A stretch of 64,000 nt of DNA. It comes from Pseudobdellovibrionaceae bacterium (lineage in GTDB: Bacteria > Bdellovibrionota > Bdellovibrionia > Bdellovibrionales > UBA1609). Numbering within the stretch: position 1 is the stretch's first letter; each line of letters starts with the position of its first letter. The position numbers and the translations under genes are program-made. The notes below the pieces were generated by a model. That model ran no database searches. It was not told the origin of the DNA and saw nothing but the letters and a program-made list of their open reading frames with translations. Location of the stretch: the NCBI GenBank assembly GCA_020635075.1, contig JACKAM010000001.1, positions 2,046,001-2,110,000 on the forward strand, in the 5' to 3' direction. Shown in pieces: positions 8,348 through 16,581 of this stretch.

Positions 8348-10984
8348 ATGAAGACGACACAGCCATTGAGAAGGGACATCAAACAGCTCGGAAGCCGGTT
8401 GGGACGAGTCATGTCCGAGTGTGACTCTCCCGAATTGCTGCAAAAGGTAGAGGAGATTCGCAAATGTGCCAAGTCTTTCCGCAGTGGTAGCAAAGCTTCA
8501 AGGGAGCGATTGACAGCATTGCTTTCCTCCCTCGGCCATGAAGAATCTTACAAAATTGCACGGGCCTTTACTGAGTTTCTCCGCCTGGCCAACGCGGCTG
8601 AGCAACACCATCGTATCCGGCGGCGGAGATATTACGCCACCCATTCCAAGAAACCCCAGGATGGATCTATCGAGGCCTTTTTCAAAGGACTTGCCAACAA
8701 AGATAAAAAGAAGGCTTTGGATCTCCTCAATCATATGGAAGTGGAGTTAGTGCTCACAGCCCATCCGACCGAAGCCATGCGGCAGTCAGCCATTCGCCGC
8801 TACAAACACATGGCCAAAAATTTGGAAATTCTCGATCGGCCAGAAATCACCAAATGGGAAAAGGAGCTGGCTGAAATCTCATTGGATCGCAATGTCAGAG
8901 CTCTCTGGCTTACCGAGGTGGTACAGGCTAAGGGACCGACTCCGATCACCGAGGCTCTCGGTGGGTTTTCCATTGTTGAGGAAGTGCTATGGGACACGCT
9001 GCCCCGGTATTTGCGTTTGGTCAATTACCAGGCCCGCAAGTACTTGGGTGGAGACCTCCAGCCCAATGCAAGTCCCATTCGATTTTCTTCCTGGATGGGT
9101 GGTGACAGAGACGGAAACCCTTACGTGACGTCAGGCGTAACCAGACAAATCCTTTTAATGGGAATGGCCAAAGCCTACCATCTGATTCGCACAGAGTTGG
9201 ACTGGTTGCTGAAAGAGCTGTCCTTTAATGCCGCATCTGACGAACTTTTGGCAAAGGCCGGAGGCCCCGGGAGCGTCGAACCTTACCGAGTGATCTTGGC
9301 CCCCATTTTTGAACAGGTCCGAGAGGCTGAACACCATGTCGCGGCCCAACTCCGCGGCATAAACGCACCAGCCACCTGGGTTCCAATTGGCAAGGCCGAG
9401 CTCCTTGAACCTCTGCATCTTTGCTACGAATCCTTGATTGCCATTGGTGCCAGGGATTTGGCCGAAGGGCGAGCGTTGGATCTTATTCGACGACTCGAAG
9501 CCTTTGGAGTTTGCCTTTTAGGATTGGATATCCGCCAAGCCTCAGATGCCCATGAATCGACTGTCGCTGAGATTTTTCAGCACCAGGGATGGGGTAACTA
9601 CCAACAAATGTCAGAAGCGGAAAGACAATCGGCTTTAGTAAACAGACTTGAATCCAGCGAAGGCATCTCTTTACCCAAAAGTTGGGAATTCAAGCTAGGC
9701 GAGGATGTGATGGCCACCTGTCGTCTCCTCAATGAGTTTCCGCCCGAATGTTTTCGCTCCTATGTTGTGTCCATGACTGAAGACCCCTCGGACCTTTTGG
9801 AAGTGCTGTTTCTATTTAAGGCTGCAGGAGTGAAACGCCAACTCCCCGTTGTTCCCCTATTGGAAACGCCCGAGGCTTTGGCCAAGAGTGAGGAAATTTT
9901 ATCCTCTCTGTGGTCCATCAAGTATTATCGAAGCCGTGCCGGTTCTTATCAGCAGGTAATGCTGGGATACTCGGATTCGAGCAAACGGTCAGGGCGACTC
10001 TGTTCTTCCTGGATGCTTCATCAAGTGCAAGCCAAGTTGGATATTCTGGCGAATTCTTTACAGGTTGAGTTTGAATACTTCCACGGTCGTGGAGGCAGTA
10101 TTGGCAGAGGCGGCGGTCCCGTACACTTAGCCCTACTGGCCTTGCCCAGGGGTTCCGGACAGGGCCGCATTCGTGTCACCGAACAGGGCGAGTCAATTCA
10201 CGCCAAGTTTGGACTACCGGGTATAGCTGAACGAACTATGGAGCTCTATATTTCCGGTGTGTTAGAGGCCGCTCTGTCGAAACCTCCTAAAGAAAAGAAA
10301 AACTGGATGGGACTCATGGATCACTTGGGCCTTGAGTCTGAAAAGGCATTTCGAGGCCTGATTTACGAAGATCCTAAGTTTCTTGATTTCTTTGCTCAAG
10401 TCACACCCATTCAGGAACTTTCGCTCCTTAAGATTGGCAGTCGGCCATCGAAGCGAAAAAGAGACTTTAGCTTTGATTCCCTCCGGGCCATCCCTTGGAT
10501 TTACTCCTGGACGCAAAATCGAGGGCTACTCCCCTCTTGGCTGGGACTGGGAGAAGCCTTGGAGTATGGATTGGCGAATGGTCACCTTCAGGACCTAAAA
10601 GCCATGTACAAATCCTGGCCCTTCTTTGCTTCCACCTTGAGTCTCTTTGAAATGGTCCTCGCAAAGGTCGATCTTCCTGTCTTTGAATACTATACTGAGC
10701 GCCTAGCTGATGAAAACTCCAAGGTACTGAGCCAGCAGGCCATTGAGAGTTATTACCTGGCCTGCAAGAACCTGGCACGAATTACCGGCCGCAAGGAGTT
10801 ACTTGCCAACAACCCAGTCCTTCGTCGGTCTATCGATGTGCGCACACCCTATGTGGATGTTTTGAATTTGATGCAGGCCCACTTTCTAAAAATCTACCGG
10901 GATAACCCCGATGACCCGTGGGTACAAAGAATCTTAGCAATAACTATAAGTGGTATTTCCGCGGGAATGCGGAATACTGGTTAA
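8348..10984 (+). CDS. ppc: Phosphoenolpyruvate carboxylase
   Basis: Adds bicarbonate to phosphoenolpyruvate to give oxaloacetate, refilling the TCA cycle. 878 residues. The catalytic motifs are VLTAHPTEAMRQ (essential His, about residue 137), SWMGGDRDGNP, QVMLGYSDSSKRSGR and EYFHGRGGSIGRGGGP. The C-terminus SAGMRNTG matches the invariant NTG end that completes the active site. A GAGG lies about 9 nt before the ATG. It follows ychF after 49 bp, so it may share that transcript or have its own promoter. Anaplerosis fits the amino-acid oxidation genes nearby. Confidence 0.97.
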   Translation: MKTTQPLRRDIKQLGSRLGRVMSECDSPELLQKVEEIRKCAKSFRSGSKASRERLTALLSSLGHEESYKIARAFTEFLRLANAAEQHHRIRRRRYYATHSKKPQDGSIEAFFKGLANKDKKKALDLLNHMEVELVLTAHPTEAMRQSAIRRYKHMAKNLEILDRPEITKWEKELAEISLDRNVRALWLTEVVQAKGPTPITEALGGFSIVEEVLWDTLPRYLRLVNYQARKYLGGDLQPNASPIRFSSWMGGDRDGNPYVTSGVTRQILLMGMAKAYHLIRTELDWLLKELSFNAASDELLAKAGGPGSVEPYRVILAPIFEQVREAEHHVAAQLRGINAPATWVPIGKAELLEPLHLCYESLIAIGARDLAEGRALDLIRRLEAFGVCLLGLDIRQASDAHESTVAEIFQHQGWGNYQQMSEAERQSALVNRLESSEGISLPKSWEFKLGEDVMATCRLLNEFPPECFRSYVVSMTEDPSDLLEVLFLFKAAGVKRQLPVVPLLETPEALAKSEEILSSLWSIKYYRSRAGSYQQVMLGYSDSSKRSGRLCSSWMLHQVQAKLDILANSLQVEFEYFHGRGGSIGRGGGPVHLALLALPRGSGQGRIRVTEQGESIHAKFGLPGIAERTMELYISGVLEAALSKPPKEKKNWMGLMDHLGLESEKAFRGLIYEDPKFLDFFAQVTPIQELSLLKIGSRPSKRKRDFSFDSLRAIPWIYSWTQNRGLLPSWLGLGEALEYGLANGHLQDLKAMYKSWPFFASTLSLFEMVLAKVDLPVFEYYTERLADENSKVLSQQAIESYYLACKNLARITGRKELLANNPVLRRSIDVRTPYVDVLNLMQAHFLKIYRDNPDDPWVQRILAITISGISAGMRNTG

Positions 10985-11021
10985 GCACGATAGGTACTGT
11001 GTATCTTTTGAGGGAGGATGT

Positions 11022-11510
11022 ATGCCAGGAGTTGAACTGAAGAAAATGAGTCCAACCCACTCCTTGGCTGCTATCGTCGGCAGCATTGGTCAAGAGTGCG
11101 ATCTCTTTTCAGAAGAACTTGGAAGTTTGACTGAACTCACTATCGATTTTGAAAAGGTGACCTTCATAAACTCGGTGGGCGTTAAGACCTGGCTGGATTG
11201 GATTAAAAGTCTGCCAGAATCCATGATCCTTCACTTCACCAATTGCACTCCACTGATCGTCAATCAACTCAATCAAGTGACAGGTTTTATTCCTGCCAAT
11301 GGTACTATTGAATCATTTTTTATTCCCTATATCTGTGATGAGTGTGGGCACGAAGATCGGGTTCTTGCCAAACGAGAGGTGGACTTTGATTGGCCTGCCC
11401 AGTCAACACCTGCACGGATTAGTGCTCCCGATTCCATTGCCTGCTCCAAGTGTCGGGCACAAATGGAAATGGATATGCTACCTTCCAAGTTTTTTGCCTT
11501 CCTCGGCTAG
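11022..11510 (+). CDS. STAS-like domain fused to a C-terminal zinc-ribbon
   Basis: A 162-residue protein I do not know by name. The frame opens upstream inside ppc, but GGGAGG ends about 6 nt before ATG 11022, which I take as the start. Residues 1-100 follow a STAS pattern, with ELTIDFEKVTFINSVGVKTW matching the LDxSxVxFIDSxGV core; the Asp-Ser is replaced by N-S. The C-terminal part carries two CxxC pairs (YICDECG, IACSKCRA) about 40 residues apart, likely to bind one zinc. It is probably cytoplasmic and regulatory. The gap after ppc is 37 bp. Confidence 0.72.
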   Translation: MPGVELKKMSPTHSLAAIVGSIGQECDLFSEELGSLTELTIDFEKVTFINSVGVKTWLDWIKSLPESMILHFTNCTPLIVNQLNQVTGFIPANGTIESFFIPYICDECGHEDRVLAKREVDFDWPAQSTPARISAPDSIACSKCRAQMEMDMLPSKFFAFLG

Positions 11511-11521
11511 GACTATCCTCC

Positions 11522-11555
11522 AAAAAAAAAGCCACGGCTTGATTAGGGCCGTGGC
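11522..11555 (-). terminator. Rho-independent terminator of the VWA gene
   Basis: On the minus strand GCCACGGC pairs with GCCGTGGC (11555-11548 with 11538-11531) and is followed by nine T (11530-11522). It lies about 40 bp after the VWA gene stop. In the plus direction a T tract is absent, so it works mainly for the minus strand, although the same hairpin sits 20 bp after the STAS gene. Confidence 0.85.
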
Positions 11556-11596
11556 TGCGACATCATGTCTAGAGCGATTAATGTTATTAAACCCGA

Positions 11597-14050
11597 CTAC
11601 CTTTTGAGCTCCTTGGCCCGTCGGACGAGATCAATAAATTCCAACCGATAACTATCTTTTTTATTCTTCACCTGGGTGGCACCAGTGGCCCAGTCAAGGA
11701 CCTTGTCATGACTACTGGTTCCCTTATACTTGGAGCCACGCAAGAGCATACCAAACGAGGCCACAGCAGAGGCAAAGCGAAAATCCGCATCTGCCTGACC
11801 AATGGTTTTGTTGCTGTCCTTCACCGGCACCTGTATCAGTGTGCTCTTGCTACCCTGAGGCTGTTTGTAGCGCAGCTTCACAGTCAAAAGCTCATCGTCA
11901 TACTTGCCTTTTACCGGTACCGTCGGTTTGCTTTGGTACTTTAGAGCATCCACCTTGGGCGCCACTCCCGGTTGACCAACAAGAGTCACCTCGTAAAGAG
12001 CCGTCACCGTATGGCCAGCACCAATTTCGCCCGCATCCTTTTTGTCGTCGTTGAAATCCTCTTTATTGAGCCGGCGATTTTCATAACCAATCAGGCGGTA
12101 GTGACTGACCCTCGTCGGATTGAACTCCACCTGGATTTTTACATCTTTAGCAATAGTCACCAAGTTGGCTGCCAATTGCTCAACAAAAATCTTATTGGCT
12201 TCTCTATCGCTATCGATATAAGCGTAGTTGCCATTGCCCTTGTTAGCCAATTGCTCAAGAGTTCCATCCTTAAGATTGCCCATTCCAAGTCCCAGCACCG
12301 TCAAGAATGTGCCCTCTTTGGCCTTGTCGGCAATCATGCGGATGAGTTCACTTCGGCTGGTCGTGCCAACATTGAAGTCCCCGTCTGTCGCCAGGATCAC
12401 TCGATTGATGCCGCCCTTTTTAAAATTCTCCTTGGCCACTTTGTAGGCCAGTTGAATTCCTGATCCGCCATTCGTGGACCCACCAGCCTCAAGACGATCA
12501 AGAGCGCCCATGATCTGAGTTTTCTTGTCGCCCGAAGTTGCCGGCAGTACCATACCTGAAGCCCCGGCATACACCACAATACTCACCCGGTCTCGCTGGT
12601 GGAGACTATCCACCAGAAGTTTAAAAGAGCGCTTCAGTAGTGGAAGTTTGTTCTCGTCCGCCATGGAGCCTGAAACATCTAACAAAAAGACCAGATTGGC
12701 GGGGGGACGATCTTTCATGTCCACCTCTTTACCCTTAAGGGCAATGCGCACCAAACGATTTTGCGACCAAGGGGACGTGGCCACTTCCGTATGGACGGCA
12801 AAGGGATGTGGCCCCTTTGGTGGCGCATAAGCATACGGAAAGTAATTAATCATCTCCTCAATGCGAATGGAATCCACCGGAGGCAGGCTGCCGCTTTCGA
12901 TAAACCGGCGCAGATTGCTGTAGGAGGCCGTATCCACATCGATAGAGAAAGTCGACAGGGGCTGATCGTTGACACTAAGGAAGTCATTTTCCTCAATCAG
13001 GTCATAACCTTCTCCCGAATGATCTGGCTCTGCCTCTTCAACTCGCTCGGGAATGGATTCTGGTTCGGGACTAGGAATAAAGTCCACCTCATCTGTTGCC
13101 GGAGCGGCAGCTTCAGAGGCCACATGATCCTTCAACCTTTCTTCCCTGGCCTTGTCCCGGCCCGCGGCCATCACTTTCTTAGCCTTGGTTTTTGCTTGAG
13201 GCCGAGCCTTACCTCCCACTCGCGAACGTGTACCGACGGCCATTTCGTTTTTAGCGTCGGATTTTTTCATCGTGGCAATGATTCCAGCTGTGGCCGGAGG
13301 GGGTGCCGAGGGAGCACCCATTCCCTTTGCCAGGCCCTGCTTGCTAATATCCGCCCCGCCCGAGCCACGGCCATAGCTTTCCTTTGCAGGCATGGCCTGA
13401 CGCTTGGCGAGTCCACCTATGGCTTTTCGTTCCACCGGCTGAGAGGGGGCAGCATTACCCGCAATCTCCATTCCATCCACATCGCCTGATTCCGAGATTT
13501 CGCCGGTTTGGGCGTCGTCTACGTCGGCCAGTTCATACTCGCTGTCAGCCACATCATAGCTCTCGGCCTTTCCTTGATCGGCCGTGGAAAAAGAGTCGGC
13601 TGGGTCCATTGCAGGAGCCTGAGTCACTTCCGATTGAGGGCTTGATGCTCCTAGAAGTTGACCCGATTTGTTCACGGACAGGTTTTCTTTTACCTGCGGA
13701 AGCATGAGAACAAGAGCCAACATGGCTGCCACCAGACCGCCAATAGGGGCCATTACCCACCATTTAAAGAAAGAGAATCCCTGGCTTAACTTTTGGGAAG
13801 TTCCGGCTTCCTGCTCAGACCTTTCACGCCAAACCTGATCTAATTTGTTTCGCTCAGTTTCAGTTAAAACTGGCTTTTCCTCAAAAGAAAACTCCTGTTC
13901 CAGCATGGCGGCAGTCTGCCTGACTTCCTCAACAAACTGTTTGGCTTCCTGGTCTTTGAGGAGCAACTGATCAATATTTTCTCTATCTTTTCCGCTCAAC
14001 TCCCCGAGGGCGTAGGCGGTTAGTTTGGTTTTTTGTTTGTCATTTATCAT
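11597..14050 (-). CDS. Membrane-anchored YfbK-like VWA protein with anti-sigma-like N-terminus
   Basis: 817 residues. The first 60 (starting with LTAYALGELSGKDRENIDQLL) look like the cytoplasmic part of an anti-sigma factor or zinc-less ASD, followed by a transmembrane helix at about 97-117. A long Ala/Glu/Ser-rich, low-complexity periplasmic stretch runs to about 345. Then come the YfbK-type N-domain (STFSIDVDTASYSNLRRF, SIRIEEMINYF), a VWA domain with an intact MIDAS (LLDVSGSM) and a C-terminal DUF3520-like part. Its start overlaps the ECF sigma gene stop by 4 bp (ATGA). I infer that it tethers or senses for that sigma factor; the ligand is unknown. Confidence 0.85.
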   Translation of the reverse strand: MINDKQKTKLTAYALGELSGKDRENIDQLLLKDQEAKQFVEEVRQTAAMLEQEFSFEEKPVLTETERNKLDQVWRERSEQEAGTSQKLSQGFSFFKWWVMAPIGGLVAAMLALVLMLPQVKENLSVNKSGQLLGASSPQSEVTQAPAMDPADSFSTADQGKAESYDVADSEYELADVDDAQTGEISESGDVDGMEIAGNAAPSQPVERKAIGGLAKRQAMPAKESYGRGSGGADISKQGLAKGMGAPSAPPPATAGIIATMKKSDAKNEMAVGTRSRVGGKARPQAKTKAKKVMAAGRDKAREERLKDHVASEAAAPATDEVDFIPSPEPESIPERVEEAEPDHSGEGYDLIEENDFLSVNDQPLSTFSIDVDTASYSNLRRFIESGSLPPVDSIRIEEMINYFPYAYAPPKGPHPFAVHTEVATSPWSQNRLVRIALKGKEVDMKDRPPANLVFLLDVSGSMADENKLPLLKRSFKLLVDSLHQRDRVSIVVYAGASGMVLPATSGDKKTQIMGALDRLEAGGSTNGGSGIQLAYKVAKENFKKGGINRVILATDGDFNVGTTSRSELIRMIADKAKEGTFLTVLGLGMGNLKDGTLEQLANKGNGNYAYIDSDREANKIFVEQLAANLVTIAKDVKIQVEFNPTRVSHYRLIGYENRRLNKEDFNDDKKDAGEIGAGHTVTALYEVTLVGQPGVAPKVDALKYQSKPTVPVKGKYDDELLTVKLRYKQPQGSKSTLIQVPVKDSNKTIGQADADFRFASAVASFGMLLRGSKYKGTSSHDKVLDWATGATQVKNKKDSYRLEFIDLVRRAKELKR

Positions 14051-14574
14051 TGTGCCCCTCCTTGGATTGAGGGTTGATCGTCCTTCATACGCTCGCGGAT
14101 GAACTGAATTCCTTCGTGGATCAGCACACCCACATAACTCTCTGTTAACCCGGTCACCTGAGATATTTCTTTGTAACTCAGGCCTTCTTGAAACTTCAGG
14201 CGAAGGACGTCCTGTTTCTTTTGCGGAAGTTCGGCAATCACTTGTAACACGCGAGTTGTCTCCTGCTTTCTTTCCACCGTCGCCACAGGATCGTCTGGTG
14301 CCTGGCTTTGATCTGAATCAAAAGGACTCATTCGACCCTCCTTCTTGAGAATATCGAGGGCACGGTTGCGGCAGACGCGAAAAAGCCAAGGGGCTTCATG
14401 ACCTTTCAGTCGCTCTGGATCTTCTTGCCACAGCTTCACAAAGGCATCCTGAACAACATCCCGCGCGAACTGCTCAGGTACCATGCGTTTCAAGTAGCGG
14501 AGAAGGCGACCCTCATACTGATTGAGGGTCGCCTGGAGCCACCGAATTTTTTCTTCGTTGTCACCTTTTCTCAT
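14047..14574 (-). CDS. ECF RNA polymerase sigma factor
   Basis: 175 residues, the usual ECF size. Region 2 is seen at LRYLKRMVPEQFARDVVQDAFVKLW and region 4 at LPQKKQDVLRLKFQEGLSYKEISQVTGLTESYV, the helix-turn-helix that reads the -35 element. No extra domain is present. The gene overlaps the VWA/anti-sigma-like gene by 4 bp, so the two are made together. Target promoters and signal cannot be told from the window. Confidence 0.93.
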   Translation of the reverse strand: MRKGDNEEKIRWLQATLNQYEGRLLRYLKRMVPEQFARDVVQDAFVKLWQEDPERLKGHEAPWLFRVCRNRALDILKKEGRMSPFDSDQSQAPDDPVATVERKQETTRVLQVIAELPQKKQDVLRLKFQEGLSYKEISQVTGLTESYVGVLIHEGIQFIRERMKDDQPSIQGGAQ

Positions 14575-14732
14575 CTGCCGCTCCCGTGTCCTGCTGTGTT
14601 AACGATGGAGGACTGGGGTTTCTTAGTCAGAATCTCAATTTTGGACAAAAAAAATCATATCCCATTGAAATCTCATGTCTATCTTTTGGGAAGAATCTAG
14701 ACAACAGCGACGAGATTGAGGAGGATGGGCCC

Positions 14733-15836
14733 ATGACTCACAAGAATGGAGCACTGGCGGGAATTAAGGTTTTGGATCTGTCGCGGATACTTGCAGGTCC
14801 TTCCTGCACTCAAATATTGGGTGACCTGGGTGCTGAGGTGATCAAAATCGAAAAGCCCGAGACTGGTGACGACACCCGCTCCTGGGGCCCTCCCTTTTTC
14901 GAGGGCACCTCAGCTTATTATCTTAGCGCTAACCGCAATAAAAAATCTTGCTTCCTGGATCTCAAATCTGAAGGTGACCGGGAGAAGGTTTTCGCCATTC
15001 TCGAAAATACGGATATCTTAGTCGAGAATTTCAAACCAGGAGACCTCCAACGAATCGCTTTGGATTATGAATCTTTGGCCAGCCGATTTCCCCGCCTCAT
15101 CTATTGCACGATTACGGGCTTTGGATTGCAGGGTCCCTACCGAGACAAACCTGGTTACGACGCCCTTATTCAGGCAATGGGCGGCCTCATGAGTATAACT
15201 GGTCCCACACAGAATCAGCCAACCAAGGTTGGCGTGGCCATGACGGATTTAACTGCTGGCCTTTACGCTGCCGTTGGCATTCTCTCAGCACTCAATGAAA
15301 GATCCCATTCGGGAAAAGGGCAACATTTGGAAATCTCACTCTTTGACTGCCAAGTTGCCAGCCTCGCTAACGTGGCGATGAATTACTTGGTATCTGGAGA
15401 AGTACCTCAACCGCTCGGCAATCACCATCCAAGTATAGTCCCTTATGGGACCTACCCTTGTGCAGATGGGGAAATCATGTTGGCCGTGGGCAATGATGCC
15501 CAATTTTCTCGACTCAAGAAAATTGTTGGCAATGGCCTGTGGGAGAACGAGAAGTTCAATACCAACCAGGGGCGGGTTGAACATCGTGCCGAGCTTGAAG
15601 CACCACTCAATCAGATCTTCGCCTCCCAATCCCGGGCCCATTGGTTAGGGCTTCTGGAAGCAGCCGGGATTCCGGCTGGCCCTATCAATAATATGAGGGA
15701 TTTGGAGACAGACCCCCACCAGAAAGCCAGAGGGCTGTTTCGCTACATGGACGACGGCAAGACCCCATGCCTATCCAATCCGATACGCCTGTCGCGAACT
15801 CCAATCAAAAAATACTCTCCCCCAGGCAAAAATTAG
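14733..15836 (+). CDS. CaiB/BaiF family (class III) CoA-transferase
   Basis: Moves CoA between acyl groups. The frame opens at 14586, but GAGGAGG precedes ATG 14733 and the protein then begins with the family start GIKVLDLSRILAGPSCTQILGDLGAEVIKIEKP; 367 residues. The catalytic Asp is in KPGYDALIQAMGG, and the acyl-binding end includes LLEAAGIPAGPINN. Glutaryl-CoA dehydrogenase lies 2.5 kb downstream on the other strand; in many bacteria a class III transferase beside gcdH activates glutarate, so succinyl-CoA:glutarate transfer is my inference. Other acyl substrates remain possible. Confidence 0.88.
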   Translation: MTHKNGALAGIKVLDLSRILAGPSCTQILGDLGAEVIKIEKPETGDDTRSWGPPFFEGTSAYYLSANRNKKSCFLDLKSEGDREKVFAILENTDILVENFKPGDLQRIALDYESLASRFPRLIYCTITGFGLQGPYRDKPGYDALIQAMGGLMSITGPTQNQPTKVGVAMTDLTAGLYAAVGILSALNERSHSGKGQHLEISLFDCQVASLANVAMNYLVSGEVPQPLGNHHPSIVPYGTYPCADGEIMLAVGNDAQFSRLKKIVGNGLWENEKFNTNQGRVEHRAELEAPLNQIFASQSRAHWLGLLEAAGIPAGPINNMRDLETDPHQKARGLFRYMDDGKTPCLSNPIRLSRTPIKKYSPPGKN

Positions 15837-15895
15837 GCAACATTCTCATTTTGAGACAGGTTCTGCCGAATAATTCCCCATTTTTTTGCTGATAC

Positions 15896-15915
15896 CCCTC
15901 GACTATTGTCGAGGG
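15896..15915 (+). other. Perfect stem-loop after the CoA-transferase gene
   Basis: CCCTCGAC (15896-15903), loop TATT and GTCGAGGG (15908-15915) form an 8-bp perfect stem 60 bp after the CoA-transferase stop. No T tract follows on either strand, so it is not a classical terminator; it may protect the transcript end. Confidence 0.4.
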
Positions 15916-16036
15916 ATTACCGATTAATAGATGGGTTAGGGTGGTGTCGGGCGGACCGGTGTCAGCGCACCACTCTGTCTTGGCCCCATCTCTCCCTACG
16001 GTAACGCGGAGAAAAAAATCTAAGGGGCGGTAGAAT

Positions 16037-16555
16037 ATGAAATTCAGATCCATTATTGCCTGGACGGGCTGCGCATTCTTGACGGTTCTCTTTTTCCATA
16101 ACTGCAGTCATGCACCTATAAAGCATCAAAGTTTTCCCCCTCTTGGGGAACACGTGATCCTGCCGCAGATTCAGCCCACGACTCAGTCCAAAGCTGATGG
16201 TGAGTACAAACACGTACTCATTTATTTCACCATGGGCAGTGCCACTTTGGACTATGAAGATCGTGCAGTTGTTCAGATGCTTGATCGTGAGGACGGAGCC
16301 GTTCTTGCGGAATACACTCCTCAAGAACTTCGCGATATGTTTCACACCACGGACTGTCCTCAGCAGGTTACAGCCTTTCTTGAAAACGCCTTTGTTGGAG
16401 ATGCTTTGTTTTGTAACAGTAGTATTGACCTCTCTCGCGTCGGAGAATTCCGAATTTTGCGGGAAGGTCGTAAGGACAAAACAGCGACTTCGTATATTGT
16501 TGAGTATGCCAGAAATGAACTCGACATGATTGCACTGACCGTGGACGCCAACTAG
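16037..16555 (+). CDS. Small putative lipoprotein with atypical lipobox
   Basis: 172 residues, function unknown. A hydrophobic signal (residues 3-20) ends in FFHNC-S at residues 19-24, the position of a lipobox, but with Asn where Ala or Gly is expected at -1. The mature part has three further Cys and no known motif. It precedes another lipoprotein gene by 26 bp, so the two form a small operon. The same F/Y-x-N-C motif occurs in three other proteins of the window, which supports reading it as a real lipidation signal. Confidence 0.6.
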   Translation: MKFRSIIAWTGCAFLTVLFFHNCSHAPIKHQSFPPLGEHVILPQIQPTTQSKADGEYKHVLIYFTMGSATLDYEDRAVVQMLDREDGAVLAEYTPQELRDMFHTTDCPQQVTAFLENAFVGDALFCNSSIDLSRVGEFRILREGRKDKTATSYIVEYARNELDMIALTVDAN

Positions 16556-16581
16556 AACGTAATCGAGGGAAGGCTATCAAT

